Shown piece after piece: positions 24,566-33,193 of a stretch of 64,000 nt of DNA (the first letter of the stretch is position 1; every line of letters begins with the position of its first letter). The notes beneath the pieces are model-generated. The model searched no databases. It saw nothing but the letters and a program-made list of their open reading frames with translations, and was not told the origin of the DNA. The DNA comes from Lachnospiraceae bacterium (GTDB lineage Bacteria; Bacillota; Clostridia; Lachnospirales; Lachnospiraceae): NCBI GenBank assembly GCA_017624855.1, contig JAGAMF010000005.1:372001-436000 (forward strand), written 5' to 3'. The position numbers and the translations under genes were made by a program.

Positions 24566-25312
24566 ATGCAGGAGAAAGTAAGTATTATTGTTCCGGTTTA
24601 TAATGCAGAAAATTACATAGAGCAGACCATTGACAGTGTACTGGCGCAAGACTATACCAATTGGGAATTGCTGTTGGTGGAAAATGGCTCCACGGATCAA
24701 AGCGTGGAGAAAATTAAGCAATATACCGATGAGCGAATTCGCCTGATTGTCATGGAAGGCAATGCAGGAGCCGCCAATGCCCGCAATGAGGGTATGCGTC
24801 AGGCTAATGGGACTTATGTGGGTTATGTGGATGCGGACGATTTGTGGCATTCCAATAAATTGTCCAAGCAGTTGGCATTTATGAAGGAAAAGAACGCGGG
24901 ATTTTGTTTTACAGGCTATGAGTTTGGGGATGAAAATGCCCGGGGAACCGGCAAAATTGTAAGAGTTCCGGAAACTTTGGTATATAAGCAGGCTTTATGC
25001 AATACCACGATTTTTACCTCGACTGTAATGTTTGATACAAGACTCCTTGCCAAGGACAAACTGTATATGCCCAATGTAAAAAGCGAAGATTCGGCTCTGT
25101 GGTTTCAAATCCTTCGTGACGGCGTGGTGGCTTACGGCTTGGATGAGAATCTGGTAACTTACCGCAGACCGGCCAATTCCTTGTCATCCAACAAGCTGGT
25201 GGCTATGCGAAGAATCTGGAATTTGTACCGTAAGCAGGAGAAGTTGAATGTTTTTTACAGCATGTATCTTTTCGTGGGCTGGGCTTTTCGTGCCGTAAAG
25301 CGCCGCGTTTAG
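24566..25312 (+). CDS. GT2 family glycosyltransferase
   Basis: A 248-residue GT2 enzyme: EKVSIIVPVYNAENYIEQTI, LLLVENGSTDQSVEKIKQYT, the GNAGAANARNEGMRQANGTY segment and the DxD-bearing YVDADDLWHSNK. The C-terminal stretch has RLLAKDKLYMPNVKSEDSAL, the aspartate of which is usual for the catalytic base region. The ATG at 24566 is chosen since the N-terminus then matches the family; the upstream ATG at 24536 lies in the leader. The ribosome binding site is weak (GGGGTAG). Likely cytosolic. It is the first gene after an extended -10 promoter and precedes the GtrII-like gene. Confidence 0.9.
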   Translation: MQEKVSIIVPVYNAENYIEQTIDSVLAQDYTNWELLLVENGSTDQSVEKIKQYTDERIRLIVMEGNAGAANARNEGMRQANGTYVGYVDADDLWHSNKLSKQLAFMKEKNAGFCFTGYEFGDENARGTGKIVRVPETLVYKQALCNTTIFTSTVMFDTRLLAKDKLYMPNVKSEDSALWFQILRDGVVAYGLDENLVTYRRPANSLSSNKLVAMRRIWNLYRKQEKLNVFYSMYLFVGWAFRAVKRRV

Positions 25313-25365
25313 TGAGAATAAATGTGAGTATCTTTTAGATAACTGAAATAAACAGGAGTGAAACT

Positions 25366-26931
25366 GTGGAGAAAATAGTAACCGTAGATGATTTGTTTAA
25401 AAGTGCATATAAGAAGATAAAGCCTCAATGGTGGGCGGCGTTCTTTGGTTGCGTGGTGATAGGGCTTTGCACCTACATGTATTTTATGACAAGCAACTTT
25501 TTGACCTACGATTCTATGTGGAATATCTATTCTGACCAGGATATGATTACTTCCGGAAGACAGTTTCTTACTTATGCCTGCGGTATCAGTTCTTTTTATG
25601 ATTTGCCTTGGGTAAACGGCGTACTTGCCATTCTTTTTCTTGGGCTTGCGTCTGTGGTAGTTGTGGAAGGCATGGGGATTCAAAACAAGGTCGGCGCGGT
25701 TTTGGCAGCAGGACTTCTGGTGACATTTCCTGCGATTTCTTCTACTTTTTGCTATTCTTTTACAATTGATGGATATATGGTTGCAGTGTTTCTTGCGGCT
25801 CTGGCTTTTCTGCTTACAGATAGGATGAAATGGGGATTCTTGGCAGGAATTGTGTGCATGGGTGTGAGTATCGGTATTTATCAGGCTTATTTTTCTTTTA
25901 CCATTATTCTCTGCGTGTTAAGGCTTTTGACGGATTTGTTGGATGAAGACCAAATGAAAAATATTTGGAATAAAATATGGCGTTATGTGGTTATGGGCGT
26001 AGGCGGTTACATCTTTTATTATGTGACATTGAAGCTTATGCTTCGAATTAAAGGAACGGAGATTTCCGGTTATCAGGGTACAGATAAAATCGAAAGTTTT
26101 TCGATTATGGATTTGCCTCAAGGTATCGAAAGGGCCTTTGAAAGCTTCAAAGAATTTGCATTGTATGCGAATGTGCTGACGACTACCAATCTGATGAAAT
26201 TTGCTTTTGTGGCGGTTGTTATGGCGGCAGCATTGATGTATTTGATCTGTTTTGTAGAAAAGAAGCGTTATAAAAGTGTTATTCGCATTATTATGGTAAT
26301 TGTGTTGGTGGCAATTATTCCCGTGGGGGCAACCATGGTAAATGTGTTGTCGCCGGCTACTTATTTTCATTTGTTAATGAGATTGCCTTGGGCTTTACTT
26401 TTTATATATGCGGTTGTATTGGCAGAGCGAATCGGTGTTGACGGTAAGAAGTGGCAGGTTGTTGCTAAAAAGATTTTGGCTTTGGCGATAACTGTTTGTG
26501 CAGTTGTGTTGATTTGGCAGTTTGGTGTAATGGCCAATATTGTGGCTTTTAACATGAACGAAAGATACGAGAAGACATATGCCATCTGCGTTCGCATGGT
26601 AGATCGTATTGAGCAGACGGAAGGCTATACAACGGGAACCAAAGTAGCTTTGCTTGGCGGCGTTTTGGATGCAAATTACTATCCGGATACAGATATTACA
26701 AGAGAAGATTTGGTCGGATATTTCGGCGCGGACGGAACCATGTGTATCAGTGATACGGAGAAGTTTGCGGAGTTTTCCAAGCATTATTTGAATGTAACCA
26801 TTGAAACCATTCCCTTGACAGAGGAGCTGGAGTTGGCAGGTACCGAGGAATTTGCCAATATGCCAAAATTTCCGGCAGAAGGCAGCGTGCAGTTTATTGA
26901 CGGTGTACTGGTTATTAAGTGGAACGGCTAG
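25366..26931 (+). CDS. GtrII-like membrane glucosyltransferase family protein
   Basis: A 521-residue polytopic membrane protein with about ten segments, of the Glucos_trans_II (GtrII) type. A loop after the first segment has FLTYDSMWNIYSDQDMITSG and RQFLTYACGISSFYDLPW, and a soluble C-terminal part has NMNERYEKTYAICVRMVDRI. It is a clear paralogue of the protein at 46421-48040, which shares these blocks. GtrII proteins move a sugar from polyprenyl phosphate onto a surface glycan. The start is a GTG with AGGAGTG at proper spacing. Its end is 26 bases before the next gene's chosen ATG. Confidence 0.82.
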   Translation: MEKIVTVDDLFKSAYKKIKPQWWAAFFGCVVIGLCTYMYFMTSNFLTYDSMWNIYSDQDMITSGRQFLTYACGISSFYDLPWVNGVLAILFLGLASVVVVEGMGIQNKVGAVLAAGLLVTFPAISSTFCYSFTIDGYMVAVFLAALAFLLTDRMKWGFLAGIVCMGVSIGIYQAYFSFTIILCVLRLLTDLLDEDQMKNIWNKIWRYVVMGVGGYIFYYVTLKLMLRIKGTEISGYQGTDKIESFSIMDLPQGIERAFESFKEFALYANVLTTTNLMKFAFVAVVMAAALMYLICFVEKKRYKSVIRIIMVIVLVAIIPVGATMVNVLSPATYFHLLMRLPWALLFIYAVVLAERIGVDGKKWQVVAKKILALAITVCAVVLIWQFGVMANIVAFNMNERYEKTYAICVRMVDRIEQTEGYTTGTKVALLGGVLDANYYPDTDITREDLVGYFGADGTMCISDTEKFAEFSKHYLNVTIETIPLTEELELAGTEEFANMPKFPAEGSVQFIDGVLVIKWNG

Positions 26932-26957
26932 AAAAATATATAAAAGCGGAGAACGAT

Positions 26958-28244
26958 ATGTACGGTAAGGAAATGTATGAGTTCATAAAAAGAATATTTC
27001 CCATTTGCAGAAGCATCACCGGAAACGGTGTAAGGGAAACTTTGAGCATTATGCAGGAATATGCTCCGGAAATTAAGGTGCATGAGGTGCCCTCGGGAAC
27101 GGCGGTATTTGACTGGACGGTGCCGGCAGAGTGGAATGTTGAAGACGCTTATGTGGAGAACGAAGCAGGTGAGCGGGTGATTGATTTTAAGGAAACCAAT
27201 CTGTCCGTAGTGGGATATTCGCTTCCTATGGATGAATATCTGTCTTTGGAAGAATTAAAGAAAATTGTTTTTGTGGAAGAAAATCAGCCGGATGTCATTC
27301 CCTATGTGACTTCCTATTATCGGCAGCGTTCGGCATTCTGTACATCCAAGAATCGTCTGAATGCCTTAAAAGACGGAACTTACCATTGTGTAATTAAAAG
27401 CAGCCTGAATCCGGAAGGGTCACTTACATACGGTGAGGCACTTTTACCCGGTGAAAGTGAAAAGGAGATTTTGATATCCACTTATTTGTGCCATCCTTCC
27501 ATGGCTAACAATGAGTGTTCCGGACCGGCGGTATCCTTGTTTTTATTCAATTATATAAAAGGATTGCCCAAGCGTAAGTACAGCTATCGTTTTATCTATA
27601 TACCGGAGACCATAGGTTCCATTACTTATTTGAGCCGCAACATTGAATATTTGAAGAAGAATGTGATTTCAGGTGTTAATCTTTCCTGCGTTGGCGACAA
27701 TGATGATTATTCATTTGTACAGAGCCGTTACGGAAATACATTGACGGATCAAATGATGCACAACCTTTTATCCTTCCATTATCCGGAATATAAGGCATAT
27801 TCATTCTTGGAGAGAGGTTCGGATGAAAGACAGTTTTGTGCGCCCGGCGTTGATTTGCCGGTATGCTCTTTTTGTCGAACCAAATACGGTAAGTATGAAC
27901 AGTACCATACATCGGCGGATGATTTGGATTATATTTCGCCGGAGGGTCTTGCCGGAGCTTTGGAACTTTTAATGAAGTATGTGCAGGCGATGGAGCATAA
28001 TGAAGTGTATCGTGTTATGTGCCTTTGCGAACCCCAGTTGGGCAAGCGGGGACTTTACCCTACCGTATCCAAGAAAGGCTCTTATGATGCGGTTAAGGCT
28101 ATGACGGATTTTATCGCATATGCGGACGGTACCAATGACTTGCTTTCGATCAGTAATATAATTAAACAACCTATGGATGTGTTGATTCCCATTGCGGAGA
28201 AATTGTTGGAAAACAATCTGATTGAATGTGTGAATAAAGAATAA
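26958..28244 (+). CDS. DUF4910 (M28-aminopeptidase-like) protein
   Basis: A 428-residue protein with a DUF2172/DUF4910 build: RIFPICRSITGNGVRETLSI at the N-terminus, then the M28-like zinc peptidase core with STYLCHPSMANNECSGPAVS (His and Asn/Glu candidates), FIYIPETIGSITYL and ERGSDERQFCAPGVDLPVC, and a winged-helix-like end (DLLSISNIIKQPMDVLIPIA). The family is frequent in surface-polysaccharide loci, but its substrate is unsettled. A GTG at 26919 inside the preceding gene is possible; the ATG at 26958 has GGAG at good spacing. It is 16 bases ahead of the adenylation enzyme, so it is probably part of the same pathway, for instance removing or trimming an aminoacyl group. Confidence 0.85.
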   Translation: MYGKEMYEFIKRIFPICRSITGNGVRETLSIMQEYAPEIKVHEVPSGTAVFDWTVPAEWNVEDAYVENEAGERVIDFKETNLSVVGYSLPMDEYLSLEELKKIVFVEENQPDVIPYVTSYYRQRSAFCTSKNRLNALKDGTYHCVIKSSLNPEGSLTYGEALLPGESEKEILISTYLCHPSMANNECSGPAVSLFLFNYIKGLPKRKYSYRFIYIPETIGSITYLSRNIEYLKKNVISGVNLSCVGDNDDYSFVQSRYGNTLTDQMMHNLLSFHYPEYKAYSFLERGSDERQFCAPGVDLPVCSFCRTKYGKYEQYHTSADDLDYISPEGLAGALELLMKYVQAMEHNEVYRVMCLCEPQLGKRGLYPTVSKKGSYDAVKAMTDFIAYADGTNDLLSISNIIKQPMDVLIPIAEKLLENNLIECVNKE

Positions 28245-28260
28245 AAATGCGGAGAAGAAA

Positions 28261-29775
28261 ATGATTACATCGGTTTTAACTTATTTGGACAATGCGGCAA
28301 AACAGTATCCGGAGAAAATTGCCCTGGTTGAGTTGGAAAAGAAAATTACTTATGCGGATATGGCGCAGAGCGCCAAGGTGATTGCCACCAACCTGTTAGA
28401 TAAAGCAGGCTCCGGGCGTAGGCCTATTGTGGTGCTTATGGATAAAAGCATGGAGGCTGTGATTTCCTTCTGGGGAATTTTATACAGCGGCAATATTTAT
28501 GTGCCCATGGATGCCAATGCGCCTATGGAAAGAATCAATAAGATTGTTGATTTTGTTCAGCCGGAAGCGGTAATTATTGATGAAGGATTTGAGGATAAAA
28601 TAGACGAACTGCATGTGGAGAAGGAGATTGTTTTTAGATATGAGACATTGACGGAAGGCATGGCAGATGAAGATGAATTAAATAAAATAAAAAGGGAAAT
28701 CATTGATACAGACCCCGCTTATATTATTTGTACTTCGGGATCAACGGGTATCCCCAAAGGTGTGGTAATTTCTCATCGGGCTATCATTGATTTTACCGAA
28801 GAAGCTTCAGAAGTTATGGAGTTTACGGATCAAGAGGTTTTTGCCAATCAGGCACCTTTTTATTTCGATGCTTCCGTGCCCGATTTATACTGCACGGTGA
28901 GAAACGGTGCAACATTGCACATACTTCCGGCAAGTATGTATCGCTTCCCCATTCAGTTGCTGGAATATATAAAAGAGCATGAAGTAAATGCCATTTATTG
29001 GGTCCCTTCCGCATTGATTTTGGTGGCAAATTTAAGAGCGCTTCCTGAAGTAGATGTTACCTGCTTAAAGAAAATTATGTTCTGCGGTGAAGTTATGCCG
29101 GTAAAACAGTTGAATATGTGGCGTAAATATGTTCCGGATGCCATGTATGTAAATTATTACGGACCTTCGGAAACTACTTATGCAAGTACCTACTACATTA
29201 TTGACAGAGAATTCTCAAAAGACGAAGCACTGCCCATTGGTAAGCCTGCCTTAAATACCGGGGTATTGGTGCTTAATGACGAGGATAAGGCCGCGGGCGT
29301 AGGTGAAATCGGTGAGCTGTGTATAAAAGGCTCCGGTGTAGCGCTTGGATATTACAATAATCCCGAAAAGACTGCCGAAGTTTTTGCGCAGAATCCTTTG
29401 AACAAAATGTACCATGAAATCATTTATCGTACCGGTGACCTTGTAAAATGGAATGAACGGGGCGAGTTGGAATATGTATGCCGCAAGGATTTTCAGATTA
29501 AACATCAGGGATATCGCATCGAACTGGGCGAGATTGAGCACGGTGCCATGAGTATAAGCGGAATGAAACGCGTATGCTGCCTCTATCATGACAAACGGCA
29601 GCAGATAGTTCTGATTTACGAAGGTGATGCAGACAAAGCGGATGTAAAAGAGGTGTTAAAGACCAAGGTTCCGGAATATATGGTACCCGAAATTATTCAC
29701 CGTTTGGATGTAATGCCCATGAACGCCAATGGTAAAATTGACAGGGTGTTATTGAAGGAGCAGTATGGGAAATAA
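28261..29775 (+). CDS. Stand-alone amino acid adenylation enzyme (DltA/NRPS A-domain type)
   Basis: A 504-residue ANL-family enzyme about the length of DltA. Core motifs are present: AYIICTSGSTGIPKGVVISH (A3), FYFDASVPDLYCTV (A4, with the Asp that often binds the substrate amino group), MYVNYYGPSETTYAS (A5), IYRTGDLVKWNERGEL (A7) and NANGKIDRVLLKEQY (A10, with the catalytic Lys). It should activate a small amino acid or related acid as adenylate and load it on the carrier protein encoded two genes later. No DltB, DltC or DltD homologues accompany it, which argues against teichoic-acid D-alanylation. GGAG is correctly spaced. Confidence 0.9.
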   Translation: MITSVLTYLDNAAKQYPEKIALVELEKKITYADMAQSAKVIATNLLDKAGSGRRPIVVLMDKSMEAVISFWGILYSGNIYVPMDANAPMERINKIVDFVQPEAVIIDEGFEDKIDELHVEKEIVFRYETLTEGMADEDELNKIKREIIDTDPAYIICTSGSTGIPKGVVISHRAIIDFTEEASEVMEFTDQEVFANQAPFYFDASVPDLYCTVRNGATLHILPASMYRFPIQLLEYIKEHEVNAIYWVPSALILVANLRALPEVDVTCLKKIMFCGEVMPVKQLNMWRKYVPDAMYVNYYGPSETTYASTYYIIDREFSKDEALPIGKPALNTGVLVLNDEDKAAGVGEIGELCIKGSGVALGYYNNPEKTAEVFAQNPLNKMYHEIIYRTGDLVKWNERGELEYVCRKDFQIKHQGYRIELGEIEHGAMSISGMKRVCCLYHDKRQQIVLIYEGDADKADVKEVLKTKVPEYMVPEIIHRLDVMPMNANGKIDRVLLKEQYGK

Positions 29776-30634
29776 TTTTGTATATGAACAAATCTATATT
29801 ATAGGTTCCGGACAGTTGGCTTATGATTGTGCTTTAATCGGTAAAAAATATATAGATAATGTCAAGGTATTTGAATTAAAAGTTACCGAAAGTACTGTTT
29901 TAGAGAAGTTGTGTGAAAAAAGTCGGATTTTCTATACCACTGTAAGTACAGCCGGTCTGACTGAGTATTTAAAAAAAGAAAAGCATTCTACACTTATTGT
30001 CAGTGCGGCAAGTGTTTATCTTGTGCCTGAAGAAATTATTGGCATGGATAATTACACCATCATTAATTGGCACAATGCATTATTACCGAAGCATAAAGGA
30101 CGCAATGCGGAAGTTTGGGCAATTTATGAAGGAGATGCAGCAACGGGAGTGACCTGGCACTATATTACCGGTCAAATTGACGGAGGAGATATTTTATGTC
30201 AGGAAGAAATTGCCATAACAGAAACTACTACGGCAATGAGTTTGTATCGACAACAAATTTCTTTGGGCAAGGAAATGTTTGAATCTTTTTGCGAAAATCT
30301 GTTGCGAGGTGCATGTGGTGCTTGCAAACAGGTTGATTCGGGAGAGGAGAGCATGCACTTTTCCAAGCAAAGACCCAATGGTGGCGTTCTTGATTTGACT
30401 TGGGATATTCACAAAATTTCTGGATTTTTAAGAGCCATGGATTATGGAAGCCTGCTTTTAATGGGTAAAATGAAGATTAAACTTCAAGATAAATTTTACG
30501 AATTTTACAGATATAAAATAAAAACGGCAGAAGAAAGCATTGAACATAGAGAAGTTATTGTGGAGGAAGGCATTTTAACCATAAAAGAGAAAGATACTAT
30601 CATTATTATTAAAGGATTACAGGAGATACAGTAA
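29765..30634 (+). CDS. Formyltransferase family protein (sugar or aminoacyl N-formyltransferase)
   Basis: A 289-residue enzyme of the N10-formyltetrahydrofolate-dependent formyltransferase fold. The conserved Asn101 and His103 (TIINWHNALLPKHKGRNAEV) and Asp139 (TGQIDGGDILCQEE) form the expected catalytic set. A C-terminal region of about 100 residues differs from that of Met-tRNA formyltransferase, and such short enzymes are usually sugar N-formyltransferases. It overlaps the adenylation gene by 11 bases and has AAGGAG, so translation is coupled. The acceptor could be an amino sugar or the amino group of a carrier-bound amino acid; the sequence does not decide this. Confidence 0.88.
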   Translation: MGNNFVYEQIYIIGSGQLAYDCALIGKKYIDNVKVFELKVTESTVLEKLCEKSRIFYTTVSTAGLTEYLKKEKHSTLIVSAASVYLVPEEIIGMDNYTIINWHNALLPKHKGRNAEVWAIYEGDAATGVTWHYITGQIDGGDILCQEEIAITETTTAMSLYRQQISLGKEMFESFCENLLRGACGACKQVDSGEESMHFSKQRPNGGVLDLTWDIHKISGFLRAMDYGSLLLMGKMKIKLQDKFYEFYRYKIKTAEESIEHREVIVEEGILTIKEKDTIIIIKGLQEIQ

Positions 30635-30852
30635 TGGATGTTTTAGCAATTTTAAAAGAATTAAAGGATGATGTGGATTTTGAAATTTCAAAGGATTTCG
30701 TAGAAGACGGATTGTTGGATTCCTTTGATATTGTAAATCTTGTGGGAGAACTGGAAGATAACATGGATATCGAAATCAGCGGCCGCGATATTGTACCGGA
30801 AAATTTTGTGTCAGTGGAAGCAATTGAAAATATGTTGGAGAAGTACAAGTAA
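30634..30852 (+). CDS. Acyl/aminoacyl carrier protein
   Basis: A 72-residue carrier protein. VEDGLLDSFDIVNLVGELED holds the phosphopantetheine serine in the usual DSF(D) context, and the rest shows the acidic four-helix pattern (DIEISGRDIVPENFVSVEAI). The start overlaps the previous stop in TAATG. It is most likely the partner of the adenylation enzyme at 28261, carrying the activated acid as a thioester for transfer by the AAC(3)-like enzyme next to it. It is too separate from fatty-acid genes to be the housekeeping ACP. Confidence 0.92.
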   Translation: MDVLAILKELKDDVDFEISKDFVEDGLLDSFDIVNLVGELEDNMDIEISGRDIVPENFVSVEAIENMLEKYK

Positions 30853-30856
30853 AATT

Positions 30857-31645
30857 ATGCAAGACTATATTTCTTACGAAAACATAATGGAGCATATTGA
30901 AGGAATTCAAAAGGGTGATATTGTCTATGTGGTTTCCGATATTCTGGATTTATCCGTTAAAGCCAGAGAACATAAGGAAAGAATGGACCTGAACCGTTTT
31001 ATAGACAGTATTCTGGCAAAAGTCGGCCCGGAAGGAACGGTATTGATTCCTACTTTTCATTGGGGATTTTGCAAAGGGGAAGCATTTGATATTAAGCGAA
31101 CCGCATCCAAGACCGGTGCTTTGGGCAATGCAGCAATTAAAAGAGCAGATTTTAAAAGAACAGCTCATCCGATTTATTCTTTTATGGTATGGGGAAAGGA
31201 CCAAGAACAGCTTGTTTCTCTTGATGCAAAAGAATCTTTTGGTAAGGAGTCTGTATTTGGCTATCTTCACCGAAATGAAGCGAAGGCTTTGGTGATTGGC
31301 TTGCCAACAATGTCCGGTTTGACATTTGTGCATTATATTGAACAAATGGTGGGGGTGCCCTATCGATACAATAAGGATTTTACGGCCCCGTATATTGATG
31401 AAAACGGAGAGAAAAGCATCCGAACCTATTCCATGTATGTAAGGGATTTGGAGATGGACCCTCGTCATATAAACGGTTTTTTACCCTTGGGTGAGATGCT
31501 GGAAGAAATGGGAATTTCCGTTAATTACGAAGTGAACGGAATTCCGTTTCATGTTGTGGATTTAAATGCTATGTATCCGGTGGTGGAAGCGGATATTAAG
31601 GAAAATGATTCCCGCAACATGTATGTGTATAATCATTTGTCTTGA
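30857..31645 (+). CDS. AAC(3)-family N-acyltransferase
   Basis: A 262-residue member of the aminoglycoside 3-N-acetyltransferase (Antibiotic_NAT) family: KGDIVYVVSDILDLSVKA, VGPEGTVLIPTFHWGFCKGE, RTASKTGALGNAAIKRA, FKRTAHPIYSFMVWG and the late FLPLGEMLEEMG. Members act on amino sugars, and many are found in glycan clusters with no link to drug resistance. Beside a carrier protein it may take the acyl group from the carrier rather than from acetyl-CoA, which is inference. The start at 30857 has no strong ribosome binding site, but is four bases after the carrier stop, so it relies on coupling. The upstream ATG at 30740 lies inside the carrier gene. Confidence 0.88.
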   Translation: MQDYISYENIMEHIEGIQKGDIVYVVSDILDLSVKAREHKERMDLNRFIDSILAKVGPEGTVLIPTFHWGFCKGEAFDIKRTASKTGALGNAAIKRADFKRTAHPIYSFMVWGKDQEQLVSLDAKESFGKESVFGYLHRNEAKALVIGLPTMSGLTFVHYIEQMVGVPYRYNKDFTAPYIDENGEKSIRTYSMYVRDLEMDPRHINGFLPLGEMLEEMGISVNYEVNGIPFHVVDLNAMYPVVEADIKENDSRNMYVYNHLS

Positions 31646-31672
31646 TGTATTCGGTGGGAAATGGTCTCTGCA

Positions 31673-31701
31673 TTGAACTAAGATGAAAAAAATGTTATAA
31701 T
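31673..31701 (+). promoter_or_regulatory. Strong SigA promoter of the main surface-glycan operon
   Basis: TTGAAC (31673-31678), a 17-base spacer and consensus TATAAT (31696-31701) preceded by TGT (extended -10). A leader of about 70 bases leads to the sugar-phosphate transferase. No terminator was seen from here to 64000, so nearly all downstream genes may share this start. Confidence 0.88.
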
Positions 31702-31779
31702 AATAAGAATTACTTAGAATGGGGTAGTTCGTTTAATAAAGGTTTTTAACCATAAATCAGGAAAAGGATTTGTACAAAG

Positions 31780-33174
31780 ATGAAGAGAATGGAATCGGTA
31801 AAGCGACTTGTGGTATTGCAGCTTACTTCTTTGAGTATGTTGGTTCAGGTCGTTGCCTATGCATTTATTTGGTTTAAATTTTATAAAGCAAGTATCGTAT
31901 CGGAGTTTTATATTAAAGGTGACTTACTGGTAATTACCTTGTATGCCATATTGTTGATGTTTTTTATGTCCACATACGGAGGTACTAAAATAGGCTATTT
32001 GAAGCCGTTTGATGTATTTCTGTCTCAGACATTTGCAACTTTAATGGCAAATGTCATTGCGTATGCCCAGTTGTCGTTGATGAATTCGGGTTTGGTAGAG
32101 CCAAAGTATTTTTTAATTATGACAGGGGCACAACTGATTTTTAATTTGATTTGGGTATTTGTCAGTGATGGTTTTTATAAAATGGTTTTTCCTCCCAGAG
32201 AGCTTTTGCTGATTCACGGTGACCGTCCTATTGAAGATATTTTATATAAGTTTAGTACCAGAAAAGACCGTTATGTTATAGCAAAATGCATGCATATTAA
32301 CGAAGGCTACGAAGCGATTCAGAAAGAAGTTATGGAACGATATGCAGGTATTGTTTTATGGGATATTCCTACATCCGACCGCAATGAATTGATGAAATTC
32401 TGCTATAACCGGTCCATTCGTGTGTATATGATGCCAAAGATTCCCGATGTTATTGTTATGGGTTGTGAAAAGATGCATCTTTTCGATACCCCCATATTTT
32501 TGACCAGAGAATATGCGTTGCGTGTGGAACAGAGATTTATTAAACGAACCATAGACTTGGTTTGCGCAATTTTACTGGTGATCATTACTTCACCCATCAT
32601 GCTGGTAACGGCGTTGGTTATCAAGCTGTCCGACGGCGGACCGGTATTTTATAAGCAGGTTCGCTGTACACTTAACAATAAAGAATTCAATATTATTAAA
32701 TTCAGGAGTATGCGTGTGGATGCAGAGAAGGACGGCAAGGCAAGACTTGCTTCAAAGGGCGACCCGCGAATTACTCCTTTTGGTCGTTTTATAAGAACTG
32801 TTAGAATTGATGAATTGCCTCAGTTGTTTAATATTATAAAGGGCGATATGTCTTTTATCGGTCCCAGACCGGAACGACCGGAAATTATTCAAGAGTATAT
32901 AAAAGATATGCCTGAATTTTCATTCCGTACCAAGGTAAAAGCCGGTTTGGCCGGATATGCACAGGTTTACGGCAAATATAACACCACACCATACGATAAA
33001 TTAAAACTGGATTTAACTTATATAGAAAATTACTCAGTGTGGCTGGATATTAAGTTGATGCTTTTAACTTTAAAAGTATTAATTACACCGGATAGTACGG
33101 AAGGTGTTGATAAAAATCAAAAGACTGCATTGAAGAATAATGTTGAGGAAAGTTCGGATGCAAATGAAGAATAA
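31780..33174 (+). CDS. Polyprenyl glycosylphosphotransferase (initiating enzyme, WbaP type)
   Basis: A 464-residue protein. The N-terminal part has about four membrane segments (first LVVLQLTSLSMLVQVVAYAF), a soluble middle domain follows, and the C-terminal bacterial sugar transferase domain has RTIDLVCAILLVIITSPIML (membrane hairpin), GGPVFYKQVRC, FNIIKFRSMRVDAE, VRIDELPQLFNIIKGDMSFI and GPRPERPEI. It transfers a sugar-1-phosphate from a UDP-sugar to undecaprenyl phosphate, starting a repeat unit. As first gene of the operon it defines the initiating sugar, perhaps one made by the PglF/PglE pair at the far end. Confidence 0.93.
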   Translation: MKRMESVKRLVVLQLTSLSMLVQVVAYAFIWFKFYKASIVSEFYIKGDLLVITLYAILLMFFMSTYGGTKIGYLKPFDVFLSQTFATLMANVIAYAQLSLMNSGLVEPKYFLIMTGAQLIFNLIWVFVSDGFYKMVFPPRELLLIHGDRPIEDILYKFSTRKDRYVIAKCMHINEGYEAIQKEVMERYAGIVLWDIPTSDRNELMKFCYNRSIRVYMMPKIPDVIVMGCEKMHLFDTPIFLTREYALRVEQRFIKRTIDLVCAILLVIITSPIMLVTALVIKLSDGGPVFYKQVRCTLNNKEFNIIKFRSMRVDAEKDGKARLASKGDPRITPFGRFIRTVRIDELPQLFNIIKGDMSFIGPRPERPEIIQEYIKDMPEFSFRTKVKAGLAGYAQVYGKYNTTPYDKLKLDLTYIENYSVWLDIKLMLLTLKVLITPDSTEGVDKNQKTALKNNVEESSDANEE

Positions 33175-33193
33175 AAGAAAGGGGGCATAACCG

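Noticed and set aside
28261-30852. Ordinary dlt operon for D-alanylation of teichoic acids
   Set aside because: Although the adenylation enzyme and carrier resemble DltA and DltC, DltB and DltD are missing, and a formyltransferase sits between them.
30740-30856. Extended N-terminus for the AAC(3)-like enzyme
   Set aside because: The extra 39 codons lie within the carrier protein gene in another frame and add no family sequence.
30950-31468. Reverse-strand open frame of 172 codons opposite the AAC(3)-like gene
   Set aside because: The forward gene shows family motifs through the whole stretch; the reverse product looks random.
30857-31645. Aminoglycoside resistance gene
   Set aside because: AAC(3)-fold proteins are common in glycan loci; the coupling to a carrier protein and glycan genes makes resistance unlikely.
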